39,534 nucleotides of DNA. It comes from JBMOLL01 sp049325415 (GTDB taxonomy: Bacteria; Bacteroidota; Bacteroidia; Bacteroidales; GCA-2748055). A model generated the notes under the pieces. That model worked only from the letters and a program-made list of their open reading frames with translations, ran no database searches and was not told the DNA's origin. The translations under genes were made by a program, and so were the position numbers. This document shows, one piece after another, positions 22,582-31,500 of this stretch. The DNA is taken from assembly GCA_049325415.1 (NCBI GenBank), contig JBMOLL010000115.1, positions 1-39,534 on the forward strand. The letters are read 5' to 3'. How positions within the stretch are numbered: the first letter of the stretch is position 1; every line of letters starts with the position of its first letter.

Positions 22582-24165
22582 TCAGATCGACCGGATCTCC
22601 ATAACCCTTTCCTTGAATTCCTCGGAGGAGCAGTTGGCTTTGCCTTTGATCTTGGTTTTGTAAGCGTAGATCGTGTTTACGGAATAATTCAGGAAGCCGG
22701 CAATCTTCTCGTTGTCGTTAATTCCGAGTCGGATCAGCGCATAGATCCGCAGGTCGGTGTTCAGTAACTGGTCATCTTTCAGCTGTATCCGTTCTTCCTC
22801 TTTCAGCAGATTGTTGAATTCCTCCACAAAATTGGGGAAGAGTTTCAGGAAGATCTTGTCAAAACTCTCAAAAAGCACTTCCCTTTCGTACTGCACATTG
22901 ATGTACTGCGGGATATTCTTCAGTGCTTCGAACTGCTTGGTGGCTACCTTCCGGTTCACCCATTTCTGCAGGTTCTCGATCTTTTCGATATATTCCGAAT
23001 TCTGCTTGAAGAAAAAGGCAATGTATTCGTCCTTGATCTTGTTGGCTTCCGTCAGGTCCTCGTTGGCGTTCCTGATGGCGATCCGTGCCAGGTTGAGTCG
23101 TTTGAAGGAGATGGAAATAATGACCAGGGCTACGATCAGAGCAATCGAGAGTACCGTTGTGAAAATGGAGATCACCGTGATCCGGTCGCGCTGGTTCTTG
23201 ATCACCTGCATCCTTTCCCCCTCGATGATCGGCAGGATCTGCCCGATCTCCAGTTGCCTGTGCCGCGCATTGTAGAACGATGCCTCACTCAGGGCCTGGA
23301 TGATAAAGCGGTAGGCCCTACGCTCATCCCCCTTTTCATACAACAGGTTGGCCAGGTTACGCGAGGCGACAGTTTCCATCGTGGCAGTTTTGACATCGGC
23401 GATGGCAGCCCGGGCAAAATATTCAATGGCCTGGTCGGGATAGCCCGTCATCTGGTAAATATAGCCCAGGCTGGAAGTGGCAATGGCATAGTAATGACGC
23501 GGGAGTTCAAAATTATTCATCCAGTATTCGAAAACAAACCTGGCACCGCTCCAGTCGGCCATTTTCATGCGCTGCAGGCTCTGGATCGACCAGAACTCAT
23601 TGGTATTGGGTTTTACAAATAGCAGGGCACTGTCGAGATAGGTGTTTCCCCGTGCGATGTATTGTGGCATGAAGATCGGATCGCGCACGTAATCGGCCAG
23701 GTCGTAACAGGCCCGGGCTTCGGTGGCATAGAGCATACTCTTCAGGGAATCGCTCAGACAGGAAGGGTTCACCGAGCTGAGGGTGTCGATCGATTCCTTG
23801 AAAAGTCCCGACGACAGCAATACGAAGCCCTCCCTGATCCTGATACGGGAGATCAGCGCTTCGTCTTTTAAAAGATAGGCAGCCGTTTTTGCCCGATCGA
23901 TGTAATGCCTTGCCGAATCGTAGATATACGACTGGTACTCGTATACCAGGTCCAGGCTTAACTCAATCTGTTTCCGCAGGTCGGCAGAGGATTCGTAAAG
24001 GGACAGGGTGTCTTTTTTAAGCTGGATAAAGGCCTCTTTCTGCGCGATATACTCGCTTTTATGATCCAGTGCGGTCTCCAATTCCTTCACCAGTTCCATA
24101 TATTCCTGACCCGAAGACACGAAGAACCGCAACAGCAGTATGGTCATTATTATCCTGTATCTCAT
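22582..24165 (-). CDS. SusR-like membrane-spanning PUL transcription regulator (DUF6377 type)
   Basis: This 527-residue protein has a signal or first membrane segment (about 5-18). A large extracytoplasmic alpha-helical, TPR-like domain follows (about 20-325, with repeats such as YYAIATSSLGYIYQMTGYPDQAIEYFARAA). A transmembrane helix (about 329-354) comes next, then a cytoplasmic coiled linker and a C-terminal LuxR-like helix-turn-helix (LRIYALIRLGINDNEKIAGFLNYSVNTIYAYKTKIKGKA, about 457-497). Bacteroides SusR, which senses maltose and activates the starch operon, has this architecture. The protein is therefore the likely inducer sensor of the neighbouring PUL. I chose the ATG at 24165; the extra 22 upstream residues in the open frame lack signal character. 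It converges on the GH87-like gene with 27 bp between stops. Confidence 0.8.
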   Translation of the reverse strand: MRYRIIMTILLLRFFVSSGQEYMELVKELETALDHKSEYIAQKEAFIQLKKDTLSLYESSADLRKQIELSLDLVYEYQSYIYDSARHYIDRAKTAAYLLKDEALISRIRIREGFVLLSSGLFKESIDTLSSVNPSCLSDSLKSMLYATEARACYDLADYVRDPIFMPQYIARGNTYLDSALLFVKPNTNEFWSIQSLQRMKMADWSGARFVFEYWMNNFELPRHYYAIATSSLGYIYQMTGYPDQAIEYFARAAIADVKTATMETVASRNLANLLYEKGDERRAYRFIIQALSEASFYNARHRQLEIGQILPIIEGERMQVIKNQRDRITVISIFTTVLSIALIVALVIISISFKRLNLARIAIRNANEDLTEANKIKDEYIAFFFKQNSEYIEKIENLQKWVNRKVATKQFEALKNIPQYINVQYEREVLFESFDKIFLKLFPNFVEEFNNLLKEEERIQLKDDQLLNTDLRIYALIRLGINDNEKIAGFLNYSVNTIYAYKTKIKGKANCSSEEFKERVMEIRSI

Positions 24166-24478
24166 CTTTCGGGTTGTACTAACCGGAAGTTGGATCCGGT
24201 ATGGCAAGATAGGCAATTCTGCAGTAAACACATGGACTTTGCCTTGCAGAATGTCGATGCCGGTTAAAAATCATGTTTATCTTGATCGTGAGGTTCATAT
24301 CGGAAATTCCTTAAGCACACTTTCCCTTATCCAACGGAACACAACCCGATGGCAGCCTCAGGCAAGCGCTCAGCACAATGTGATGGAAGGTCCGGGTCGC
24401 AGACGAAATTCCGGCCCTGCTCCACCCCGGCAGCCTGTGCTGCCATGCCTCACGTACATTTCATCAACTTTCCCTGTG
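24166..24478. other. Intergenic region upstream of the SusR-like gene
   Basis: No gene is supported in these 313 bp. The stretch must contain the SusR-like promoter; a TATCTTGC on the minus strand is the nearest partial match to a -7 box. No repeats or terminator with a T-tract were seen. Confidence 0.5.
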
Positions 24479-25255
24479 TTAATGGTTGCTGAAGGGGAAA
24501 GGGATCCCGGTGATCTTCGCACACACTTCCAGAAATTTTTCTGCAATATCCTCCTTACCGGCCTGCGGATGTGCACTTACCTCACGGAGGTGATGCAGCA
24601 GGCGTCCGCTCTGCAGCGCAGCAGGGTCATCGGAGCTGGCCAGCCAGACCTGGGTCTCGTAGCCCCTGTCCAGGTCGTCGGGCGCATTTTTGCCACCCAT
24701 CTTCGTCGGTACCCAGCCCGGGTCGACCGCGTTGGAAATGACAGCCGGCCAAAGGCGGGCCACGGCCACGGCCAGGATCAGGTCGTGCAGCTTCGTATCG
24801 GAATAGGTCGGTACGCTGGCTTTTTTCATGATCGCCTGCAGCCGGTCGGGGCGGGCATCACCCTGCCGGTGCAGCCCCGAACTCAGGTAGATCAGCCTTT
24901 GCGGGGGACTGATCAGTGCCGTGAGGAGATAAGGGGCAAGGGTGTTGACGGCAAAGATGAGGGGCCATCCGTCCCTGCTCTTTGCTGCTCCTGCTGCCTC
25001 GTAGATCCCGGCATTATGGATGACGGAATCAAAAGGCCCGAGGGCATTCACCTTTTCCGCCAGTCTTTTCGTCTCTTCCATGCTGGCAAAATCCCCAACC
25101 AGTACTTTTTCCGCGCCGGGCACTCCGCTTGCAGCCACCCTGGCCCTTTCCTCATTCCTCGCATGAAGAAAAACCGTGTGTCCCTTGCTTACCAGCGATC
25201 TGGCCGCCAGCAGGCCCAGTCCGTCGGAGGATCCGGTAATGAAGATCTTTGACAT
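24479..25255 (-). CDS. Short-chain dehydrogenase/reductase (SDR)
   Basis: This 258-residue classical SDR has the nucleotide-binding motif TGSSDGLG at residues 7-14, HNAG at 80-83, the catalytic Ser region YLSSG at 123-127, and YSDTK with Tyr151 and Lys155. DPGWVPTKMGG is the typical post-catalytic segment. HARNEERAR after the second strand suggests an NADP preference. The substrate is unknown. I chose the ATG at 25255 (MSKIFITG) because SDR proteins start just before the first strand; an in-frame start 33 bp upstream is possible. The gene is downstream of, but separated by a terminator from, the tricorn protease gene. Confidence 0.85.
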   Translation of the reverse strand: MSKIFITGSSDGLGLLAARSLVSKGHTVFLHARNEERARVAASGVPGAEKVLVGDFASMEETKRLAEKVNALGPFDSVIHNAGIYEAAGAAKSRDGWPLIFAVNTLAPYLLTALISPPQRLIYLSSGLHRQGDARPDRLQAIMKKASVPTYSDTKLHDLILAVAVARLWPAVISNAVDPGWVPTKMGGKNAPDDLDRGYETQVWLASSDDPAALQSGRLLHHLREVSAHPQAGKEDIAEKFLEVCAKITGIPFPFSNH

Positions 25256-25340
25256 ATTTTCGGGTTTAATTTCCTGCAATATAACCATGCTGTCAGAACA
25301 ATGAAAATATTGCCGGCAGTATTCTTATCTGCAAACCGGT

Positions 25341-25369
25341 AAAAAAAAGCCCGGGAAAGAATCCCGGGC
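25341..25369 (-). terminator. Strong intrinsic terminator of the tricorn protease gene
   Basis: On the minus strand GCCCGGGA pairs perfectly with TCCCGGGC around a 5-nt TTCTT loop, followed by eight T residues (25348-25341). It starts 29 bp after the stop codon. Confidence 0.9.
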
Positions 25370-25397
25370 CCCTTCAGCAAAAAACTGCAATAATGCC

Positions 25398-28300
25398 TTA
25401 CTTCGATTTATCCGGTGCAGCGGGTACCGGCGGAACCGGCTGGTACTGCGTTTTGATCTGCTCCGTGATCACCTCGATCGCTTTGTCGAGCTGGGCATCC
25501 ACACCCAGGTATTCCTGGTGCGGGTCGTTGTCGATCAGGATATCCGGATCGACGCCGTGACCTTCGATGATCCATTCGCTTTCATCAGCACTGTAACTGG
25601 CGAACTCGGGACGCCGCAGGTCCTGTCCGTCGATAAAAGGCAGCGGACCGGTAATGCCAACCACACCGCCCCAGCTTCTCGTTCCGATAACGGTGCCGAG
25701 CTCATGCTTTTTAAAGGCGTAGGGGAAGAGATCGCCGTCGGATGCGGAGTAGCGGTCGATCAGCAGCACCTTCGGACCGGTCATCATCTCTTCCGGTATA
25801 ACGCTTCCCTGCGGAAAATTCCTGCGCATGGTGTTGCGCGTGTGTTCGCGCTGCAGGCGTTCAATGATCATGGGGCTCACATTGCCTCCGCCATTGCCAC
25901 GGTCGTCGATGATCAGGCCTTTCTTATCCAGCTGGGGATAGAAATGCTTTGCAAATTCATTCAGACCATCAGGGCCCATATCCGGAATGTGGATATAACC
26001 CACCTCACCGTTGGTCTTGCTGTTTACATATTCCGTATTACGCTCAACCCAGTTGTAATAATAGAGGGCCGATTCGTCGCCGATGAGCTGCACCAGCACC
26101 TTGCGGCTGCCTTCCTTCTGTGCCTTGCTGTTTACGAGCAGCTCGGTTTCCTTTCCGGCAAGTCCGGCAGTCAGTTCATAGATGTCGCTCACTTCGGTGA
26201 CAGGTATGCCGTTCACGGCCAGGATGAATTCTCCCTCTTTCACCTGGTTGCCGGGCTCGGTGAGCGGCGAACGGAGGCTGTTGCTCCAGTTGGCGCCTTT
26301 GAGGATCTCGCTTACCTGGAAATAGCCCGACGAATGCCGGCTGAGTTTTGCTCCGAAAAGCCCGGTTGATATGCGTTCGGGCATAGCTTTCTCGCCGCTG
26401 TTCACGTACGCATGCCCAACGCTGAGTTCACCGATCAGTTCACCGATGAGGTAGGTAAGATCGTCGCGATGCCTTACATAGGGTACCAGCACGCCATACT
26501 TTTCCTTCATGGCCTTCCAGTCGAGCCCGTGCATATTCTCCACGTAGAAGAAATCGCGCATCTGCCGCCACGATTCATTGTAGATCTGTTCCCATTCCTT
26601 CGTGTAATCGACCACGGTCTTCAGACCGCTCATATCCACGGTTTCCTTCAGGTCGACGGGACCGGAAGGAAGGTCGATCACTCCCCATCTGCCTTTATCG
26701 CCCACGAGCATTTTCTTGCCGTTGGAGGAGATGCTGTAAACCAGGCCACGACCCAGTTCGGTCTCTTTTTCCTTTTCAAGATCGTACATCTTGAGCGCAG
26801 CGCCCTGGCCGGAGCCGAATTCCATATAATAGACCTTGTTTCCGATAGCACGGATATTGGCGTAATTCGATGCGGCCACCGGAAGGGAGAATTCGCGGTC
26901 GCGTATGCCGTCGGGGTCGATTTTTACACTGACCCCCGAAGCTGCGGTCTCCTTATTCTCCTTATCTCCCTTTTTTGCCTTGTCTTTTTTGTCCGATGCT
27001 GCAGGAGCTGCATTTTCTTCCGAAGTGATAGCTACCTGGTCGTTTTTCGGGGCAAAGGGAGTCGCATCGCCGGCCGAAAGAACGATCCCGTAGATACGGG
27101 TCATGGACCGGTAGGCATGGTTCCACTCGGTGTTGCTGTACGTCGGGTTAAAATCCCGGGCAGAGGTGAAATAGAGGTATTTGCCGTCGTCGGAGAAAAC
27201 CGGGTTCCCCGATTTATACCAGGTGTCGGTCACATCAGTTTTCTCCCCGGTTTCCACCCTGTAGAGCCGGATCACCGGGAATTCGTTCCCGGCCGTGTGC
27301 ACATAGGCGATCCATTTGCTGTCGGGCGACCAGGAATAGGCGGCGGGAATGCCCCTGGTTTCCTGTTCGACAAGCGAAACGGCACCCGAAGCCACATCAA
27401 GCATGTTCAGGCGCATTTTCCGGTCGTGGAAGAGGATCTTCTTTGAATCGGGCGACCAGGTGATGTCGAAGATATAGGTGTCGGCATTCCGGGTTAGCTG
27501 CCGGGCGGGTTCGGAACCGTCCTGTTTCTGGAGGTAGATTTCAAATTCGCCGCTGGCATCGGAGATAAACGCGATGTTTTTTCCGTCGGGCGACCAGGTA
27601 ACGTTGCGCTCGTGCACGCCGGGAGTCCGTGTAAGATTATAGGTAATGCCTTCTTTCGAAGGTACACTGAAGATCTCACCCCTGGCCGATACAATGATCC
27701 GTTCGCCATTGGGGGAGAGGTCGCCGCTGCGGATATCCTTGCTGACATCCTTCAGTTCCGTACGGGCCCAGGGGGCATCATCGGCCAGAAAGACCTTTAC
27801 CTTTTCCGGTTTCCGTGTTTTGACATCCATCTTATATATATATCCGCCGTTCTCAAAAACAATGGCAGAGGACGAGGCGGAGGGGAATTTGATGTCGTAT
27901 TCGGTGAAGGAGGTGACCTTTTCTGTGTTTTTTGTCCGGGTATTGTACGAAAACAGGTTCATACAGCGATCCCGGTCGCTGAGGAAGAAGATCTCTTCAC
28001 CGATCCACATGGGGATGATCTCCTGGTTGGGAGTGTCGGTGATCTTTTCCACTGTACCTGATTTGAAATCGTAGATCCGGATATCGTCGGCCATGCCGCC
28101 CTGGTAATATTTCCAGGTTCTGAATTCGCGGAACACCCAGTTGAAAGCCAGTTTACTGCCATCGGGGGAACAGGAGCAGAAACCGCCGTTGCTCAGAGGA
28201 AGTTCTTCCGAAAGTCCGCCTTCCACCGGTACCTTGAAAAGCTGCCCGCGGAATGCATTGAAGGATTGTTTCCGCGACCGGTAAATGATGTATTTCCCGT

Positions 28301-28688
28301 CGGGGGTCCAGCCCATTACGATGTTATTCGGTCCCATCCGGTCCGACACATCATCACGACCAAGCGTCGCAGTGAAGGTCAGGCGGCGGGGTTCTCCGCC
28401 CTCTGCCGGCATTACGAACACCTCGGTGTTGCCGTCGTACTGCCCTGTGAAGGCCAGCATACGGCCATCGGGGGAGAAACGGGCAAACATTTCGTAGCCC
28501 TTATGACTGGTAAGTTTCCGGGCCACACCGCCGTCTGCGTCAACGGTGAATAGATCGCCGGCATAGCTGAAAACAATCTGATCGCCATAAATGGCGGGGA
28601 ATCTGAGTAAACGGGCCTCGTTCTGCCCGAAAAGCCATCCTGCCTGGATAAGCAACATGGCTATTAACAGTATTTTTACCGTCTTCAT
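25398..28688 (-). CDS. Tricorn-type S41 protease, secreted
   Basis: The 1096-residue precursor has a signal peptide (about 1-21, ending LFGQ). Two WD40-like beta-propellers (about 25-560) follow, with repeated FSPDGRMLAFTG and WSPDGKNIAFIS units. A Lys-rich low-complexity linker (about 558-585) comes next, then a C1 helical segment, a PDZ domain (about 795-870) and the S41 core. His759 (SVGHAYVN) and Ser983-Asp984 (SASDGD) match the Tricorn catalytic residues (His746, Ser965, Asp966 in Thermoplasma) in order and spacing. IIDDRGNGGGN is the conserved substrate-binding strand. In Bacteroidota such proteins are periplasmic peptidases that degrade peptides. The gene is monocistronic with a strong terminator. 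Confidence 0.92.
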   Translation of the reverse strand: MKTVKILLIAMLLIQAGWLFGQNEARLLRFPAIYGDQIVFSYAGDLFTVDADGGVARKLTSHKGYEMFARFSPDGRMLAFTGQYDGNTEVFVMPAEGGEPRRLTFTATLGRDDVSDRMGPNNIVMGWTPDGKYIIYRSRKQSFNAFRGQLFKVPVEGGLSEELPLSNGGFCSCSPDGSKLAFNWVFREFRTWKYYQGGMADDIRIYDFKSGTVEKITDTPNQEIIPMWIGEEIFFLSDRDRCMNLFSYNTRTKNTEKVTSFTEYDIKFPSASSSAIVFENGGYIYKMDVKTRKPEKVKVFLADDAPWARTELKDVSKDIRSGDLSPNGERIIVSARGEIFSVPSKEGITYNLTRTPGVHERNVTWSPDGKNIAFISDASGEFEIYLQKQDGSEPARQLTRNADTYIFDITWSPDSKKILFHDRKMRLNMLDVASGAVSLVEQETRGIPAAYSWSPDSKWIAYVHTAGNEFPVIRLYRVETGEKTDVTDTWYKSGNPVFSDDGKYLYFTSARDFNPTYSNTEWNHAYRSMTRIYGIVLSAGDATPFAPKNDQVAITSEENAAPAASDKKDKAKKGDKENKETAASGVSVKIDPDGIRDREFSLPVAASNYANIRAIGNKVYYMEFGSGQGAALKMYDLEKEKETELGRGLVYSISSNGKKMLVGDKGRWGVIDLPSGPVDLKETVDMSGLKTVVDYTKEWEQIYNESWRQMRDFFYVENMHGLDWKAMKEKYGVLVPYVRHRDDLTYLIGELIGELSVGHAYVNSGEKAMPERISTGLFGAKLSRHSSGYFQVSEILKGANWSNSLRSPLTEPGNQVKEGEFILAVNGIPVTEVSDIYELTAGLAGKETELLVNSKAQKEGSRKVLVQLIGDESALYYYNWVERNTEYVNSKTNGEVGYIHIPDMGPDGLNEFAKHFYPQLDKKGLIIDDRGNGGGNVSPMIIERLQREHTRNTMRRNFPQGSVIPEEMMTGPKVLLIDRYSASDGDLFPYAFKKHELGTVIGTRSWGGVVGITGPLPFIDGQDLRRPEFASYSADESEWIIEGHGVDPDILIDNDPHQEYLGVDAQLDKAIEVITEQIKTQYQPVPPVPAAPDKSK

Positions 28689-28993
28689 AAATGAAATAGG
28701 TTTGGTTATAACTTATAGATCAATGAATTTCATTTTAAGCCGCAGCAAACAAACTTTACGCTCCCTGCACCCTGGCAGGCTGACAGCGCCTGTGGCATCG
28801 GCGCCGGTCAGAGAACGATCTGGCTTAAGTGACGGGCCAAATTAAAATAATTACCCCAAAAAACCAACCGGAAATGTTTTCAGGCATCTAAGTTTGCTGT
28901 ATTATCCTTTTACAGCGAAGTGCAAAAGTTCCTTATATTATAAACGTAAGGCTTTACATTTCAGGAACATATCCCTTGTAATCCCTGAGCTTT
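28689..28993. other. Intergenic region upstream of the tricorn gene
   Basis: No gene is supported in these 305 bp. It should contain the tricorn promoter and the end of the GH43 transcript. A CCTTA/TAAGG pair flanks an AT-rich core (28933-28953); I could not place a confident -7 box or a terminator. Confidence 0.5.
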
Positions 28994-29956
28994 TCAGTGT
29001 CCGGCCTTTATGCCTTCAGGGGTCTGTTCAATGTAGCGGATCGTACCGTCGGGGTTGTAGTACATGTAATCCACGCAAACGGCCCTGCGGTAACTGCCTC
29101 CGGTGGGAAGCAACCCATTGTGTGAAAAGAAATAATCGCGGTTTTTGTAACTGATGATCCCCGGATGGGTGGTAAAACTGTTCGGGGCATTTCCGGCAAT
29201 GATCCCCCTGTAGGTCCAGGGACCTCCCGGACTGTCGGCCGTGCAGTATTCGATCATTTCGGCTTTGGTCCCCTTCCCGGCATAAACCAGGTAGTATATC
29301 CCGTTCCGCTTATACACCCAGGGGCCCTCGATATAGTTCTCGGGATTAATGATGTGAATGGGGCCATCGGCTTCCGTCATGTTATCCTTTAACTTTACCC
29401 ACTTGCAGCTTCCGTTTCCCCAGTAAAGATAGGCCTGGCCGTTATCGTCCACAAAGACGGAGGGGTCGATGTCGTCCCAGCCGTGTTTCATATCGGTGGT
29501 CATCTCATTCACGATGAGGGCTGTACCCCGGGCATCCGTGAACGGACCCGTCGGGCGGTCGGATACAGCCACTCCGATAGCTGCACCGCCATTGCTGAGG
29601 CTGTCCTTTTTGTGAAAGGTGGATACGTACCAGTAAAACTTCCCGTCGCGGTAAACACATTGTGCAGCATAGGCATCGCCGTTGGCCCAGGCGAAATCCT
29701 TCGGGGAAAGACAGGTTCCATAAGCGGTCCAGTTTACCATATCGGTGGTGGAAAACACCTGCCAGTCGGGCATTTTGTAGTTGGTATCCTCTACAGTGGC
29801 GGTATCATGACCGGTGTAAAGGAACAGGGTATCGTGGTAAACCAGCGGGGCGGGATCGGCGGTGAAGAGATCGGAAAAAAGCGGATTTTGTGCAGGGGCT
29901 GCAGAATGGAGGCAGGTAATGATGATCAGTAGCAGGTAAGTCTTTTTGTTTTTCAT
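28994..29956 (-). CDS. GH43-family secreted glycosidase
   Basis: The 320-residue precursor has a signal peptide (about 1-22, ending APAQ). A single five-bladed beta-propeller catalytic domain of GH43 follows. The three expected acids are present: Asp34 (TADPAPL, base), Asp164 (DDIDPSVF, pKa modulator) and Glu210 (YIEGPWVYK, acid). No accessory carbohydrate-binding module is present. GH43 enzymes mostly cleave alpha-L-arabinofuranosides or beta-D-xylosides, and the subfamily cannot be fixed by eye. It lies 27 bp after the DUF1593 gene, so the two are co-transcribed and probably act on one plant- or algal-type glycan, not the alpha-glucan of the main PUL. Confidence 0.88.
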   Translation of the reverse strand: MKNKKTYLLLIIITCLHSAAPAQNPLFSDLFTADPAPLVYHDTLFLYTGHDTATVEDTNYKMPDWQVFSTTDMVNWTAYGTCLSPKDFAWANGDAYAAQCVYRDGKFYWYVSTFHKKDSLSNGGAAIGVAVSDRPTGPFTDARGTALIVNEMTTDMKHGWDDIDPSVFVDDNGQAYLYWGNGSCKWVKLKDNMTEADGPIHIINPENYIEGPWVYKRNGIYYLVYAGKGTKAEMIEYCTADSPGGPWTYRGIIAGNAPNSFTTHPGIISYKNRDYFFSHNGLLPTGGSYRRAVCVDYMYYNPDGTIRYIEQTPEGIKAGH

Positions 29957-29983
29957 TGTGCTTAACTTTTTTCGACTGACACA

Positions 29984-31408
29984 TTATGGTTTTATGGTGA
30001 CAATCACCCTTTTATAGCTTGTAAGAGCGGGCTCGCCCCTGTCGGTGACCTTCAGGATGAAATGGGCCGTCAGTTCCCGGTCGGTAGGCGGAGCAATAAT
30101 ATAGGCACCATGGGAATTCTCGGCCCCCTGAATTTTAATGGGTTCCCTGTAGGTCCCGGCTTCGGGATAGCTGAACCAGAGGAAAGTGAAACTGTCGCCG
30201 TCCGGATCGGTCGTGCCGAAAGCGTCAAGACCAAAGCCCTGACCGGCTTTCACGGTGATCCTGTCGGGGTGGCTCAGCACAATTTCCGGCGCATGGTTGG
30301 CCTCCGCCGGGCTCATGGTACACCAGTCCATCCGTGCCGCGAAGTCGTTCTGGAAATCCTCTCTCCAGCGCCACAGCGAGACCTTGTTGCCACTGAAGCT
30401 TTCTGCTGCCGGTGCGACATTCCGGTTATATTCCTGGAAGGTCCAGGGTGTGTAAGTCTCGGGGGCATCGCTCCAGATCTCCCGGGTCTCGGGTTCGAAG
30501 GGTACACCCGATCCGCCTTTCTTCTGTTTTGAAAAATCGGGCTTATAAAATTCATACCGTCCGCCCCAGCCGCCCCATTCGGGGTGCTCGGGTTCGCTCA
30601 GTTCGTTGGGGATCAGGTTCAGCCAGGAGGGGGTATCGCCTTCCATGCCCCAGGCTACGTCGGGGTAAACCGCACCCAGCGGACCGTGTCCCTGCTGGAT
30701 GTTCTGCGCCAGCCAGGAGTTGGAGATGTGGTGGTTATCGATCCCTGGGATGACGCTGTTGATGGCGTTCCATGTGGCACTGCCATAGTCGTCGCCCGGG
30801 CTGACGATATAAAACAGACCGGGGAAGTTGTTCCGGATCCAGATCCCGCTGTCGTCCTGGTCGGAGATGGCATAAACCCTGAGCTTTTTCACCAGGGCTT
30901 CCAGTTCCTTTTCCGTTTTTTCTGCTTTCAGGGTGTGCAGGGCCTGGGCGAGGGTGTTCGATCCGCCCCATACCGCGATCCAGAGCGGGCGCTCATCCTT
31001 TTTCGAGAGCTCGCGGATGATCCAGTCCGATCCTTCCGAATCCTTTCCCTTACCCACGCCTTCCATGCCGTAGGCGGGCAGTCCTTTTTTTACCAGGGGA
31101 TAAAGAGCTGCTGCCGTGGGGAAGTCCGCGTCATGAAGTGCCAGGTTCGGCTGTACCTTCTCATAGGCCCCGATGATGCGGGTGATTGATTCGGGGTGTA
31201 CAGAGTTTTTCATCCAGCAGGAGGTGGTGGCAATGAGTCCACGGAGCTCGATCTCGTTGGAATAGAGCAACAGCCGCACGAACGACTGGGTATCGTCGGG
31301 ATCGGCTTCGATATCACTCAGTACGATCAGCCGGTTCTTCTGCTCTGCCTGTGCGGTAAGCTGGGCTGGGACCGACAGCAGTACCAGGAAAAGAAGGAGT
31401 CTGTGCAT
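29984..31408 (-). CDS. Secreted DUF1593 protein, nucleoside-hydrolase-like
   Basis: The 474-residue precursor has a signal peptide (about 1-19). Residues about 24-300 form a DUF1593 nucleoside-hydrolase-like domain. The opening VLSDIEADPDDTQSFVRLLLYS corresponds to the metal-binding DTDxGxDD start of nucleoside hydrolases, with Asp residues retained, and WIAVWGGSNTLAQAL follows. Residues about 380-474 are an Ig-like or cadherin-like domain (AFGTTDPDGDSFTFLWFSYPEAG). These proteins are usually found in glycan-degrading gene sets; the reaction is not settled, although an N- or O-glycosidase is likely. A TATCTTTA box about 26 bases before the ATG is a weak promoter candidate. Confidence 0.82.
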   Translation of the reverse strand: MHRLLLFLVLLSVPAQLTAQAEQKNRLIVLSDIEADPDDTQSFVRLLLYSNEIELRGLIATTSCWMKNSVHPESITRIIGAYEKVQPNLALHDADFPTAAALYPLVKKGLPAYGMEGVGKGKDSEGSDWIIRELSKKDERPLWIAVWGGSNTLAQALHTLKAEKTEKELEALVKKLRVYAISDQDDSGIWIRNNFPGLFYIVSPGDDYGSATWNAINSVIPGIDNHHISNSWLAQNIQQGHGPLGAVYPDVAWGMEGDTPSWLNLIPNELSEPEHPEWGGWGGRYEFYKPDFSKQKKGGSGVPFEPETREIWSDAPETYTPWTFQEYNRNVAPAAESFSGNKVSLWRWREDFQNDFAARMDWCTMSPAEANHAPEIVLSHPDRITVKAGQGFGLDAFGTTDPDGDSFTFLWFSYPEAGTYREPIKIQGAENSHGAYIIAPPTDRELTAHFILKVTDRGEPALTSYKRVIVTIKP

Positions 31409-31500
31409 GATATTCAGTTTTTTTACATCAGTTTAAAGATAGGAATTTTTTGCCGTTGAAGCAGTCCCTGACCAGCCCGCTCCTGATAGGGTGCTATGTT

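Noticed and set aside
24140..25252. 370-codon plus-strand frame opposite the SDR gene
   Set aside because: It covers the clear SDR gene in antisense and has no recognisable domain.
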